A stretch of DNA of 64,000 bases, from contig NZ_LMMO01000004.1 of the NCBI RefSeq assembly GCF_001422285.1, positions 560,983-624,982 of the forward strand, read 5' to 3'. Origin of the DNA: Frigoribacterium sp. Leaf263 (GTDB taxonomy: Bacteria > Actinomycetota > Actinomycetes > Actinomycetales > Microbacteriaceae). Below, one piece after another: positions 20,390-28,612 of the stretch. The position numbers were made by a program, and so were the translations under genes. The first letter of the stretch is position 1; each line of letters starts with the position of its first letter. The notes under the pieces are model-generated. The model was given only the letters and a program-made list of their open reading frames with translations, searched no databases and was not told the DNA's origin.

Positions 20390-22311
20390 GCGACCAGAGG
20401 ACGGACGACCGCGACCGCGACGACCGCGACCGTGACCGCGACGACGCCGGGCGCGAGGCGCTCGACGGCAGGACCCCCGCCGAGAAGCGCGTCGGGCGCG
20501 GCTCGAGCACCGAGGGCGTCCGCGGCGAGGAGCGCGACGACTTCACCCGCGACGAGAGCAGGCGGCTCCGGGGGCGCTCGCTGCGCCTCCTCGGCTCACT
20601 GGTGCACCCGCTGCGCTGGCGACTCGCGCTCATGGGCGTCATCGTCGTCATCAGCGTCGGCGCCCAGGTCGCCGGCCCCGCACTCATCGCGTTCGGCATC
20701 GACCGGGCTCTGCCCGCCCTGATGGACCGGCAGGACTGGGCGCCGGCGATCCTCGTCGTCGTGGTGTACCTCGTGACCGGGGTCATCGGCGCCGTGCTCA
20801 TGGCGCAGTACACGGTGCTCTCGGCGCGGATCAGCCAGGCGATCCTGATCGATCTCCGCAAGCGGCTGTTCCTCCACACGCAGCGGCTGAGCCTCGAATT
20901 CCACGAGACGTACACGTCGGGTCGGATCATCTCGAGGCAGACGAGCGACCTCGACTCCATCCGCGAACTGCTCGACTCGGGCATCAACCAGCTCGTGTCG
21001 GGGCTGCTCTACATGCTCTTCACGGCGATCGCGCTCGTCGCCCTCGACCCCCGGAGCGGTCTCGTGCTGGCCGTCGCGCTCGTGCCGTTGGTCGCTCTGA
21101 CCCGATGGTTCCAGGTGCGCTCGCAGAAGCTCTTCCGCGCGACGCGCGTCACGAGCGCGCGGGTGATCGTGCACTTCGTCGAGACCATGACCGGCATGCG
21201 CGCCGTTCAGGCGTTCCGCAAGGAGGGGCGCAACGAGAAGGAGTACGGCGGCTACGTCGAGGACTACCGCCAGGCCAACTCGAAGGTGTTCACCCTGTTC
21301 GGCACCTTCGACCCCGGGCTCGTGCTGATCGGCAACGCGACGCTCGCCGCGGTCGTCCTGTTCGGCGGGTTCCGGGTCATCGACGGCACCCTGGCGATCG
21401 GGGCGCTGCTCGCGGTCGCCCTGTACGCCAAGCGGTTCTTCGACCCCGCCGAGGAGATGGCCATGTTCTACAACGGCTACCAGTCGGCGTCGGCCGCGCT
21501 CGAGAAGATCTCGGGCGTGCTCGAAGAGCAGCCGAGCGTGCCCGACCCGGCGCATCCGGTCGACCTCTGGCACGCCACCGGCCGGGTGGAGTTCGACGAC
21601 GTCGAGTTCGCCTACAACGCCGACACCGTCGTGCTGCCCGAGTTCGATCTGACGGTGCCCGCCGGTCAGACCATCGCCCTGGTCGGCTCGACCGGCGCCG
21701 GCAAGTCGACGCTCGCGAAGCTCATCTCGCGCTTCTACGACCCGACGCGCGGCCGCATCACGCTCGACGGGGTCGACCTCCGCGATCTGCACCCGAAGGA
21801 CCTCCGACGCGCGATCGTCATGGTCACCCAGGAGGCCTATCTGTTCTCGGGGTCCGTCGCGGACAACATCGCGCTCGGCAAGCCGGATGCCACCCGCGAC
21901 GACATCGAACGCGCCGCCCGGGCGGTCGGCGCGCACGAGTTCATCATGGCGCTGCCCGACGGGTACGACACCGACGTGAACAAGCGCGGTGGACGGGTCT
22001 CGGCCGGTCAGCGGCAGCTGCTGTCGTTCGCCCGGGCGTTCATCGCGGACCCGAGCGTGCTCATCCTCGACGAGGCCACCGCGTCGCTCGACATCCCGTC
22101 GGAGCGCATGGTGCAGGAGGCGCTGCAGACCCTGCTCGCCGACCGCACGGCGCTGATCATCGCGCACCGGCTGTCGACCGTCGCGATCGCCGACCGGGTG
22201 CTGGTGATGGAGTACGGACGGGTCGTCGAAGACGGCAGCCCCGCCGACCTCATCTCGGGAACGGGGCGCTTCGCGCAGCTGCACGCGGCCTGGCGGGACT
22301 CGCTCGTCTGA
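20386..22311 (+). CDS. ABC exporter half-transporter, catalytic subunit
   Basis: 641 residues. A charged Arg/Asp-rich N-terminal extension of about 75 residues precedes six membrane helices ([20 protein letters not shown] is in the first). The ATPase has Walker [10 protein letters not shown], a non-consensus signature [15 protein letters not shown], a complete Walker [13 protein letters not shown] (Glu563) and IIAHRLST. Its intact Glu is used with the intact signature of the partner, while its altered signature faces the partner's Asp526 site. This matches the TM287/288 and TmrAB type of asymmetric exporter. It is translationally coupled to the upstream gene. Confidence 0.92.
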
Positions 22312-22345
22312 CGCGGCGGGCCTCCACTCCGTTAGCGTGTCCCCG

Positions 22346-23134
22346 ATGACTGACGCACAGCGGTACCTGCAGGCCTACGACGAGCAGCTCCGGACCGACG
22401 CCGAGACCCCGAGCGCCATCGCGGTCACCCTCGAGGGCCCCCTGCGTCTCGTGACCTTCGCCGGCGGTCGCGGCTTCGTCACGTACCGGGACCTCGGCGG
22501 CGCCGACGGCGACGCCGTGCGAGGCCTGGTGGCGAGCGCGATCGAGCACTTCTCGGCCGACGCCTCGATCGATCGCGTCGAGTGGAAGACGCGCGGACAC
22601 GACCACGCGCCGGGGCTGCACGAGGCCCTCATCGCGAACGGCTTCGAAGCGGGCGAGCCCGAGTCGATCATGATCGGCCCGCTCTCCGCCCTGGCGGAGG
22701 CGGGTGACACCCCCGAGGGCGTCACCCTGCGACGGGTCGAGACCGAGCCCGACGTCCGTGCGATGAGCGCGATGGTCGACGAGGCCTTCGGCGAGTCCGT
22801 CGACGCGCGACAGGCCGACGCCCTCGTCTCACGGCTCGCACGGGCCGACGGCATGGAGCTCTGGGTCGCCGAGGTCGACGGCGAGATGGTGAGCGGCGGG
22901 CGTCTCGAGCCGGTGCCCAGCACGGACTTCGTCGGGATCTGGGGCGGCGCCACCCTCGAGGCGCACCGGCACCGAGGCATCTACCGCGCACTGACCGCGG
23001 CTCGCGCCCGCTCGGCGCTCGCCCAGGGCAAGACGCTCGTCCACAGCGACTCGACCGACGATTCGCGGCCCATCCTCGAGCGGTCGGGGCTCGTCCGGGT
23101 CTCGACGACGACCCCCTACGACTGGACGCGCTGA
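22346..23134 (+). CDS. GNAT-family N-acetyltransferase
   Basis: 262 residues from the ATG at 22346; a GTG nine bases earlier is possible but less likely. The C-terminal part carries the acetyl-CoA binding region of the GNAT fold: WVAEVDGEMVSGGRLEPV, WGGATLEAHRHRGIYRALTAARARSAL (the R/Q-x-x-G-x-G/A-like loop) and DSTDDSRPILERSGL. The N-terminal half is less conserved and may be a second, degenerate GNAT domain. The substrate is unknown. It lies directly downstream of the exporter pair, 34 bp away, and may share its transcript. Confidence 0.8.
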   Translation: MTDAQRYLQAYDEQLRTDAETPSAIAVTLEGPLRLVTFAGGRGFVTYRDLGGADGDAVRGLVASAIEHFSADASIDRVEWKTRGHDHAPGLHEALIANGFEAGEPESIMIGPLSALAEAGDTPEGVTLRRVETEPDVRAMSAMVDEAFGESVDARQADALVSRLARADGMELWVAEVDGEMVSGGRLEPVPSTDFVGIWGGATLEAHRHRGIYRALTAARARSALAQGKTLVHSDSTDDSRPILERSGLVRVSTTTPYDWTR

Positions 23135-23162
23135 CCGCGCTCACCTCGCTGACCGCGGAGCC

Positions 23163-23612
23163 TCACTCCGCGCCGGCGGTCCGCGTCGGCGCGGCGTCCC
23201 GCCACGCGTACACCTCGCCGTCGTCGGTCGTCACGGCCGACCAGTCACCGCAGACGACCCCGGCCGTCGGCAGGTCGGACGGCCACCAGTCGGGGGCGAT
23301 GGGCGGTGCCGACTCGAGCGGGTCGGCAGGCGCGCAACCGGCCGCCTCGGCGAGGGGAGCGGCCGTGCGGAAGGCGAGCACCGCCTCCTGGGGGTCGTCT
23401 CGCAGGGCGACCGCGCGGATCGAGGTGGCGTCCGACGGCACCCAGCCCGCGAGGACGAACGACCGCGTGCCCGACTTCGGGGCCTCGCCGTAGCTGTCGA
23501 ACTCGAAGCTCCTCTGCGGCGACCCGAGGTCGGCGAGCGAGCAGGCGGCGAGACCGGTCGAGAGCGTCGCGACGAGGGCGGCCGCGGCGACGAGGCGGGT
23601 GAGGGAGGGCAT
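23163..23612 (-). CDS. lipoprotein of unknown function
   Basis: 149 residues from the ATG at 23612. The signal peptide LVAAAALVATLSTGLAAC ends in a lipobox (LAAC), so the mature protein should be lipid-anchored outside the membrane. The mature part contains SFEFDSYGEAPKSGTRSFVLAGWVPSDAT and two further cysteines (GCAPAD, VCGDW) that may pair. I recognise no family. A longer frame reaching 23672 would bury the signal peptide, so the inner start is preferred. It faces the acetyltransferase gene tail to tail. Confidence 0.7.
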   Translation of the reverse strand: MPSLTRLVAAAALVATLSTGLAACSLADLGSPQRSFEFDSYGEAPKSGTRSFVLAGWVPSDATSIRAVALRDDPQEAVLAFRTAAPLAEAAGCAPADPLESAPPIAPDWWPSDLPTAGVVCGDWSAVTTDDGEVYAWRDAAPTRTAGAE

Positions 23613-23693
23613 GCTCCGAGCCAAGCGCCTCGAGACGCCGGGCGGATCAGCCTGCGGGGGAGACCGTCTCATCCGTCAGGGTGATCGTGCGGG

Positions 23694-23933
23694 TCAGGGC
23701 TCCCAGGAGGCGCGCTCGAGATCCACGCGGAACGTGCCGGCCCGAGACCACAGCAGCGGTGTGCCCTCCGCCCGGTAGTTCTCGAGCGCCCGGCTCTCGT
23801 GATCCCGCGGGGCGTGCCCCGAGGCGCGGATCACCCGCCACCACGGCAGCTCGGAGCCCGCGTACGCCATCACCTGGCCGACGGCCCTCGACGCGCGCGA
23901 ACCGAGGGTCGCCGCGACCGAGCCGTAGGTCAT
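23694..23933 (-). CDS. MGMT-family/alkyltransferase-like DNA-binding protein (start uncertain)
   Basis: The core is MTYGSVAATLGSRASRAVGQVMA then WWRVIRASGHAP, the DNA-binding helix-turn-helix of O6-alkylguanine transferases. As in alkyltransferase-like (ATL) proteins, the PCHR active-site cysteine is absent: the corresponding place reads LPWWRVIRASG. ATL proteins bind alkylated guanine and direct it to nucleotide excision repair. The family normally starts about 20 residues earlier. The frame does continue upstream with good family sequence (DFVSRVVEVVESIPAGRVMTYG), then enters an EPA/EPG repeat, but contains no ATG, GTG or TTG back to the stop. The coordinates here use the only canonical start, at 23933. 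The true start is probably further upstream. Confidence 0.7.
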   Translation of the reverse strand: MTYGSVAATLGSRASRAVGQVMAYAGSELPWWRVIRASGHAPRDHESRALENYRAEGTPLLWSRAGTFRVDLERASWEP

Positions 23934-24002
23934 GACGCGCCCCGCGGGGATCGACTCGACGACCTCGACGACCCGGGAGACGAAGTCGGACCCGTCGCGC
24001 GC

Positions 24003-24071
24003 CGGCTCGGCCGGCTCGCCCGGTCCGGCCGGCTCGCCCGGTTCGGCCGGCTCGCCCGGCTCGGCCGGCTC
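24003..24071 (-). repeat. degenerate GAGCCGGCC/GAGCCGGGC repeat
   Basis: On the reverse strand this is a chain of near-identical 9- and 18-base units encoding (EPA/EPG)n. It lies in the upstream extension of the ATL frame and next to the end of the following acetyltransferase gene. It looks like recent slippage growth and may have displaced the ATL start codon. Confidence 0.7.
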
Positions 24072-24081
24072 GACCGAAGCC

Positions 24082-24621
24082 TCAGGCGACGTGATCGGAC
24101 GACCCGTCCGCCGCCGACCCCGACCCCGACCCCGACCCCGTCCCGGACCCCGTCCCCGACCCGGGCACCAGGGTCAGCGCCGCGAAGTGCTCGCCGTACG
24201 GCGTCTCGCCGACGACCTCGAAGCCGATGTGGGCGAAGAAGTCGGCTGGCCCGTCGGCGCCGGGCTCGTACATGACCGTCAGCCGATCGAAGCCCCGGCT
24301 GCGCGCCTCCTCGGCCAGCGAGTGGACGGCGAACCGGCCGACGCCGCGCCCCTGCGCGTCGGCCTCGACGTTGATGCGCCAGATGCAGCTGCGCAGCGCC
24401 TCGTCGTCGGCGGAGGCGTCGAAGTTGCCCATGATGAAGCCGACGACGGCGCCCTCGGCGTCGACCACCACGCGCGGCCAGGCGGTCGTCGGGTTGACGT
24501 ACGCCTCGGCGATCGAGTGCGACACCGGGGCGACGTACTGCTCTTGGCCCGGCTTGAGCGTCAGGTTGTTGGCCGCGACCACGGTGGCGGCGGACAGTTC
24601 TTCGAGGCGCAGATCCGACAT
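24082..24621 (-). CDS. GNAT-family N-acetyltransferase (spermidine/spermine type)
   Basis: 179 residues. The GNAT core is VVVDAEGAVVGFIMGNF, CIWRINVEADAQGRGVGRFAVHSLAEEARSRGF (with the Q-G-R-G-V-G acetyl-CoA loop) and YEPGADGPADFFAHIGFEVVGETPYGE. The opening motif LEELSAATVVAANNLTLKPGQEQYVAP resembles polyamine and diamine acetyltransferases of Firmicutes and Actinobacteria; the exact substrate is inferred. The C-terminal tail is a Gly/Ser/Thr low-complexity run generated by GGGTCG-type hexamers (24112-24172). The helix LAEEARSR coincides with an exact dispersed 11-mer, but it is probably native sequence. Confidence 0.85.
   Translation of the reverse strand: MSDLRLEELSAATVVAANNLTLKPGQEQYVAPVSHSIAEAYVNPTTAWPRVVVDAEGAVVGFIMGNFDASADDEALRSCIWRINVEADAQGRGVGRFAVHSLAEEARSRGFDRLTVMYEPGADGPADFFAHIGFEVVGETPYGEHFAALTLVPGSGTGSGTGSGSGSGSAADGSSDHVA
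24112..24172 (-). repeat. GGGTCG-type hexamer run in the acetyltransferase tail
   Basis: On the reverse strand, units GGGTCG, GGGACG and GGGTCC repeat and encode (SG/TG)n at the C-terminus. The same type of hexamer growth occurs in the sensor kinase gene at 36427-36480. Confidence 0.8.
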
Positions 24622-24731
24622 GCCCTCAGGCTAATGGCGGTGGCGCTCACGGCACCAGCATCGCCGGGGGGCTTGTGCAGAGGCCGACGCGCACGGGCCC
24701 CGGCGGGCGGAGAGCCCCGCGGTCGTGGATG

Positions 24732-26015
24732 ATGACGAGAATGAACCGAGGGACGAACCTTCCGGCGATCGGCGGCTTCAACCGATCCGTGGTGCTCGAC
24801 GCGGTCCGCCGCGAGTCGGCGGGGCTGAGCCGCACCGAGATCGCGGCACGCACGGGGCTCAGCCCGCAGGCCGTGACCGGGGTGTCGCGTCGCCTGATCG
24901 ACGCCGGGCTGATCCGCGAGAGCGGCACCGTGATCAGCGGCCCCGGCAAGCCCCGGACGATGCTGCAGCTGGAGGCGCGGGGCCGGTTCGCCGTCGGCGT
25001 CCACATCGACCCGGCGGTGCTGACCTTCGTGCTGCTCGACCTCGAGGGCGCCATCGTGGTGGACTCCCGCGAGCTGACCCCGTCGGCGTCCGAGCCCGAC
25101 GAGGTGGTGGCCCTGATGGCGCGCGCCATCGACCGCCTCATCGTCGACAGCGGGGTCGACCGCGAGCTGCTGCTCGGGGTGGGCATCGCGTCGCCCGGCC
25201 CCGTCGACATCGGCCCCGGTCTCGTGCTCGATCCGCCGATGATGCCGCTCTGGCGGCACGTTCCGCTGCGCCGCGCTCTCAGCGAGGCGACGGGCCTGCC
25301 CGTGCTGCTCGAGAAGGACGTCACCGCCTGCGCCGTCGCCGAGCTGTGGCTGAGCGACGGGGCGAGCGGCGGGCGGAGCGACTTCGCCTTCGTGTACTAC
25401 GGCACCGGCTACGGCACCGGGCTCGTGCTCGGACGCGACGTGCTGCGGGGTGCGAGCGCCAACGCGGGCGACACCGGCCACGTGATGGTCGACCACCAGG
25501 GTCATCGCTGCACCTGCGGTCGGATCGGCTGCGTCGGCGAGCTCATCACCCCGCACGGGCTCGTGCGCGAGGCCGAGGCCTCCGGCGTGCTGACGCGGGG
25601 CGACGTCTCGGAGGAGGCGCTGGTCGAGGCCGCGACGAGCGGCGACGCGGTCGACATGCGACGCATCGACGAGGCGTTCCGCGCGCTCGTCGCGAAGGCC
25701 GACGCCGGCGACCCGGGGGCGCTCGGCGTGCTGCACGGCGCCGGTCGGCACCTCGCCCGGGCGCTCGTCACGGTGGTCAACCTGCTCGACCTCGACGAGA
25801 TCGTGTTCGGCGGACCGTTCTGGGCGCCGTTGTCGCGGCACGTGCTCGATGTGCTGCCGGCGGCGCTGCGCGACGACCCGGCCCTCATCGCCAAGCACCC
25901 CGTGAACCTCGTCGAGTCGTCGATCGGCGTCGACGTGGCGGCCGTCGGCGCGGCCTGCCTCGTGCTCGACCAGACGTTCTCTCCGCGGCCCGCGGCCCTC
26001 CTGATCACGGCCTGA
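24732..26015 (+). CDS. ROK-family transcriptional regulator
   Basis: About 427 residues. An N-terminal winged helix-turn-helix (LDAVRRESAGLSRTEIAARTGLSPQAVTGVSRRLIDAGLI) is followed by a ROK sugar-kinase-like domain. The latter shows VGIASPGPVDIGPG, the VYYGTGYGTGLVL phosphate-type loop, ANAGDTGHVMVD, and the zinc-binding HRCTCGRIGCVGELI. Such proteins repress sugar uptake genes until a sugar ligand binds. It lies just upstream, in the same direction, of an importer and alpha-mannosidase operon whose promoter has a palindrome at 26155-26175, its likely operator. Starts at 24729, 24732 and 24741 are all possible; there is no strong ribosome site. Confidence 0.9.
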   Translation: MTRMNRGTNLPAIGGFNRSVVLDAVRRESAGLSRTEIAARTGLSPQAVTGVSRRLIDAGLIRESGTVISGPGKPRTMLQLEARGRFAVGVHIDPAVLTFVLLDLEGAIVVDSRELTPSASEPDEVVALMARAIDRLIVDSGVDRELLLGVGIASPGPVDIGPGLVLDPPMMPLWRHVPLRRALSEATGLPVLLEKDVTACAVAELWLSDGASGGRSDFAFVYYGTGYGTGLVLGRDVLRGASANAGDTGHVMVDHQGHRCTCGRIGCVGELITPHGLVREAEASGVLTRGDVSEEALVEAATSGDAVDMRRIDEAFRALVAKADAGDPGALGVLHGAGRHLARALVTVVNLLDLDEIVFGGPFWAPLSRHVLDVLPAALRDDPALIAKHPVNLVESSIGVDVAAVGAACLVLDQTFSPRPAALLITA

Positions 26016-26043
26016 TCAGGGCCCGATCCGGTCGGACGAGGGG

Positions 26044-26113
26044 CGGGAGGCGCGGGTCGGCGACTGCGGGAGGCGCGCCTCCTTCGGGTGCCGACCCGCG
26101 CCTCCTCGGTCTG
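26044..26113. repeat. nested stem-loop built from dispersed elements
   Basis: An outer 16-bp stem pairs GGAGGCGCGGGTCGGC (near 26046) with GCCGACCCGCGCCTCC (near 26090). Inside it, GGAGGCGCGCCTCC (near 26069) is a perfect 14-bp palindrome. The structure sits 30 bp after the ROK stop and before the importer promoter, where it may stop read-through from the regulator gene. Confidence 0.75.
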
Positions 26114-26144
26114 GCCCGTGACGGAATCGTCACCTGATCCGCTC

Positions 26145-26173
26145 TTGACACGAGTTACTCCATACGATGTAGT
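26145..26173 (+). promoter_or_regulatory. sigma-70-type promoter of the mannoside operon
   Basis: TTGACA at 26145-26150, a 17-bp spacer, then TGTAGT at 26168-26173 (four of six matches to TATAAT). It lies about 60 bp upstream of the binding-protein start at 26234. The -35 is a perfect consensus, unusual in this GC-rich window, which suggests a strong promoter held down by a repressor. Confidence 0.65.
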
Positions 26174-26175
26174 AA
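26155..26175. promoter_or_regulatory. palindromic operator, probably for the ROK regulator
   Basis: TTACTCCA-TACGA-TGTAGTAA is a 21-bp inverted repeat with seven of eight positions matching between arms. It covers the spacer and the -10 region of the promoter, so binding would block polymerase. ROK regulators often bind AT-rich arms of this kind. The gene next to it encodes such a regulator. Confidence 0.65.
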
Positions 26176-26233
26176 TTGCATCGCGGCCGGACGGAGTTGC
26201 CCGGCGTCGTCGCGGATGGAGCAAAGGAGCACC

Positions 26234-27625
26234 ATGTCACGCACGTTCACCTCGGCCAGAGGGCGCCGTCGCGCACTGGCCGTCGCCGCAGCAGCGGTCG
26301 CCACAGCGCTGATGGCCTCGGGCTGCGCAGGAGGAGGCGCCGGCAGCGGCGACTCCGACACCATCAAGGTCGCGTACCAGAAGTTCGGGACGTTCACCCA
26401 GATGGACGCCCACATGAAGGAGACGGCGAAGACCTTCGAAGAGGCCAACCCCGGCATGAAGGTCGAGTTCGTGCCGATCGCGGCGCAGAACGACGACTAC
26501 TTCACGAAGCTCGCCCTGATGAACCGGTCGGCCGCCACCGCCCCCGACGTCATGTACGAGGACACCTTCAAGGTCAAGAGCGACGCGGCCGCCGGCTACC
26601 TGCTGCCCCTCGACGAGTACACCGAGTCGTGGGACGACTGGGACATGTTCTACGACAACGCCAAGCAGGCCGGCGTCGGCGAGGACGGCAAGACCTACGG
26701 GATCCCCATGGGCACCGACACGCGGGCCCTCTGGTACAACAAGGACCTCTTCGCCCAGGCCGGGCTGCCCGTGCCGTGGGAGCCCAAGACCTGGCAGGAC
26801 GTCCTCGACGCCGCCGACACCGTCAAGGAGAAGCTGCCGGACGTCGTCCCGATCAACGTCTACTCGGGCAAGCCGCAGGGCGAGGGCGCCACGATGCAGG
26901 GCTTCGAGATGCTGCTCTACGGCACGCCGACCGGCACCCTCTACGACGACGAGTCGGGCAAATGGCTGACCGACTCGCAGGGCTTCGTCGACTCGCTCGG
27001 CTTCATCGAGGACGTCTACCAGGGCGGCGTCGGCCCGAAGCCCGAGGAGGCGCTGGACACCAACATCGGCACCATCGTCGCCGGCGAATGGCTGCCCCAG
27101 GGCAAGCTCGCCATCGACCTCGACGGATCGTGGTTGAGCGGCACGTGGCTCGAGACGGGCACCAACCCGTGGCCCGAGTGGAACGACGTGATGGGTCAGG
27201 CGCCCATGCCCACCCAGGACGGCGACGAGCCCGGCGCGACGAGCATGTCGGGCGGCTGGACCCTCGCGGTCGGCGCCAACACGAAGAACCCCGACAAGGC
27301 GTTCGAGTTCATCGCCGACGCCCTCGACAAGGAGGGCTCGCAGAGCTACGACATCGCCGCCAGCCAGATCGCCGTGCGGAGCGACGTCGCCGAGGACCCC
27401 GAGTACGTCAGCAGCAACCCGACCTTCGAGTTCTTCTCGTCGATCGTGCCCGTGACGCACTTCCGCCCCGCGACGACCGACTACAGCCGCATCTCGAACG
27501 AGATCACCGTGGCCATGGAGGCCGTCATGACGGGACAGCAGAGCCCCGAGGAGGCGGCGGCCGCGTTCGACGAGCAGCTGGTCGGGATCGTCGGCGAGGA
27601 CGAGACGCAGAAGGCGACGGACTAG
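26234..27625 (+). CDS. ABC sugar importer, substrate-binding lipoprotein
   Basis: 463 residues from the ATG at 26234, preceded by AAAGGAGC; an ATG 18 bases earlier lacks such a site. The signal peptide ends in the lipobox MASGC, so the protein is lipid-anchored on the outside. The mature part is a cluster B sugar-binding protein: FEEANPGMKVEFVPIAAQND, GKTYGIPMGTDTRALWYNKDLF, and GGWTLAVGANTKNPDKAFEFIADAL are typical. It heads an operon with two permeases and an alpha-mannosidase, so the likely substrate is a mannose-containing oligosaccharide. No ATPase gene is present; a shared MsiK-like ATPase elsewhere is expected. Confidence 0.93.
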   Translation: MSRTFTSARGRRRALAVAAAAVATALMASGCAGGGAGSGDSDTIKVAYQKFGTFTQMDAHMKETAKTFEEANPGMKVEFVPIAAQNDDYFTKLALMNRSAATAPDVMYEDTFKVKSDAAAGYLLPLDEYTESWDDWDMFYDNAKQAGVGEDGKTYGIPMGTDTRALWYNKDLFAQAGLPVPWEPKTWQDVLDAADTVKEKLPDVVPINVYSGKPQGEGATMQGFEMLLYGTPTGTLYDDESGKWLTDSQGFVDSLGFIEDVYQGGVGPKPEEALDTNIGTIVAGEWLPQGKLAIDLDGSWLSGTWLETGTNPWPEWNDVMGQAPMPTQDGDEPGATSMSGGWTLAVGANTKNPDKAFEFIADALDKEGSQSYDIAASQIAVRSDVAEDPEYVSSNPTFEFFSSIVPVTHFRPATTDYSRISNEITVAMEAVMTGQQSPEEAAAAFDEQLVGIVGEDETQKATD

Positions 27626-27629
27626 CCGC

Positions 27630-28610
27630 ATGGCGACCATCGCCCCCACCCCGGTCGGTCGCGGAGGCGACCGGCCGGGGGCCCCCGGGCCGGGACCGAA
27701 GGGCGAGAAGCCCGGTCGTCGGGCCGGAGCCGCCAAGGCGCGCGCCCTCCGCACCGGCGCCCGCACCCTGCCGCTCGTGCCGGCGATGGTGCTGCTCGCG
27801 CTCTTCCTGCTCGGGCCCGTCATCTCGAGCCTCTACGGCTCGTTCACCGACGCGTCGCTCACCGGCTACGCCGCCGGCGGCGCGCAGTTCGTCGGGTTCC
27901 AGAACTACACCGACCTCTTCGTCGACCCCGACTTCCCGAAGTCGGTGCTGCTGACACTCGCCTTCGTCTTCTTCTCGGCCGTCATAGGGCAGAACCTCGT
28001 CGGGCTCGGCCTGGCCCTGCTCATGCGGAACGGCCACCGGGTCGTCCGCTCGGTCGTCGGCACGTTCGTGATCGCCGCGTGGGTGCTGCCCGAGATCGTC
28101 GCCGCCTTCGCCGCGTACGCGTTCTTCAACGACTCGGGCACCCTGAACACGGTGCTGTCGTGGTTCGGCGTGACCGGGGCGAACTGGCTGTACGAGCTGC
28201 CGATGCTGTCGGTGATCCTCGCCAACGTCTGGCGCGGCGCCGCGTTCTCGATGCTCGTCTACTCGGCGGCCGTCCAGGAGGTGCCGCCCGAGATCACGGA
28301 GTCCGCCGAGGTCGACGGGGCCACCGGCTGGCAGCGGCTCGTCTTCATCACGCTGCCGGTCATCCGCCGCAGCATCTCGACGAACCTCATGCTGACGACG
28401 CTGCAGACCCTGTCGGTCTTCACCCTCATCTACGTGATGACGGGCGGCGGCCCCGGCACCAACAGCACGACGCTGCCGATCCTCGCGTACCAGGAGGCCT
28501 TCCAGTTCTCGCAGCTCGGCTTCGGCACCGCCATCGCGACCATCATGCTGCTCGTCGGCGCCGTCTTCTCGATCATCTACATCAGGGCCCTGAAACCGGA
28601 GGTCGACTGA
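27630..28610 (+). CDS. ABC sugar importer permease (MalF-like)
   Basis: 326 residues with a Pro/Gly-rich cytoplasmic N-terminus and six membrane helices (first PLVPAMVLLALFLLGPVISSLY). The permease loop that contacts the ATPase is present as ITESAEVDGATGWQRLVFITLPVI (EAA motif). It begins 4 bp after the binding-protein stop and its own stop is 2 bp before the next permease start. It pairs with the following gene to form the transport channel. Confidence 0.93.
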   Translation: MATIAPTPVGRGGDRPGAPGPGPKGEKPGRRAGAAKARALRTGARTLPLVPAMVLLALFLLGPVISSLYGSFTDASLTGYAAGGAQFVGFQNYTDLFVDPDFPKSVLLTLAFVFFSAVIGQNLVGLGLALLMRNGHRVVRSVVGTFVIAAWVLPEIVAAFAAYAFFNDSGTLNTVLSWFGVTGANWLYELPMLSVILANVWRGAAFSMLVYSAAVQEVPPEITESAEVDGATGWQRLVFITLPVIRRSISTNLMLTTLQTLSVFTLIYVMTGGGPGTNSTTLPILAYQEAFQFSQLGFGTAIATIMLLVGAVFSIIYIRALKPEVD

Positions 28611-28612
28611 CC

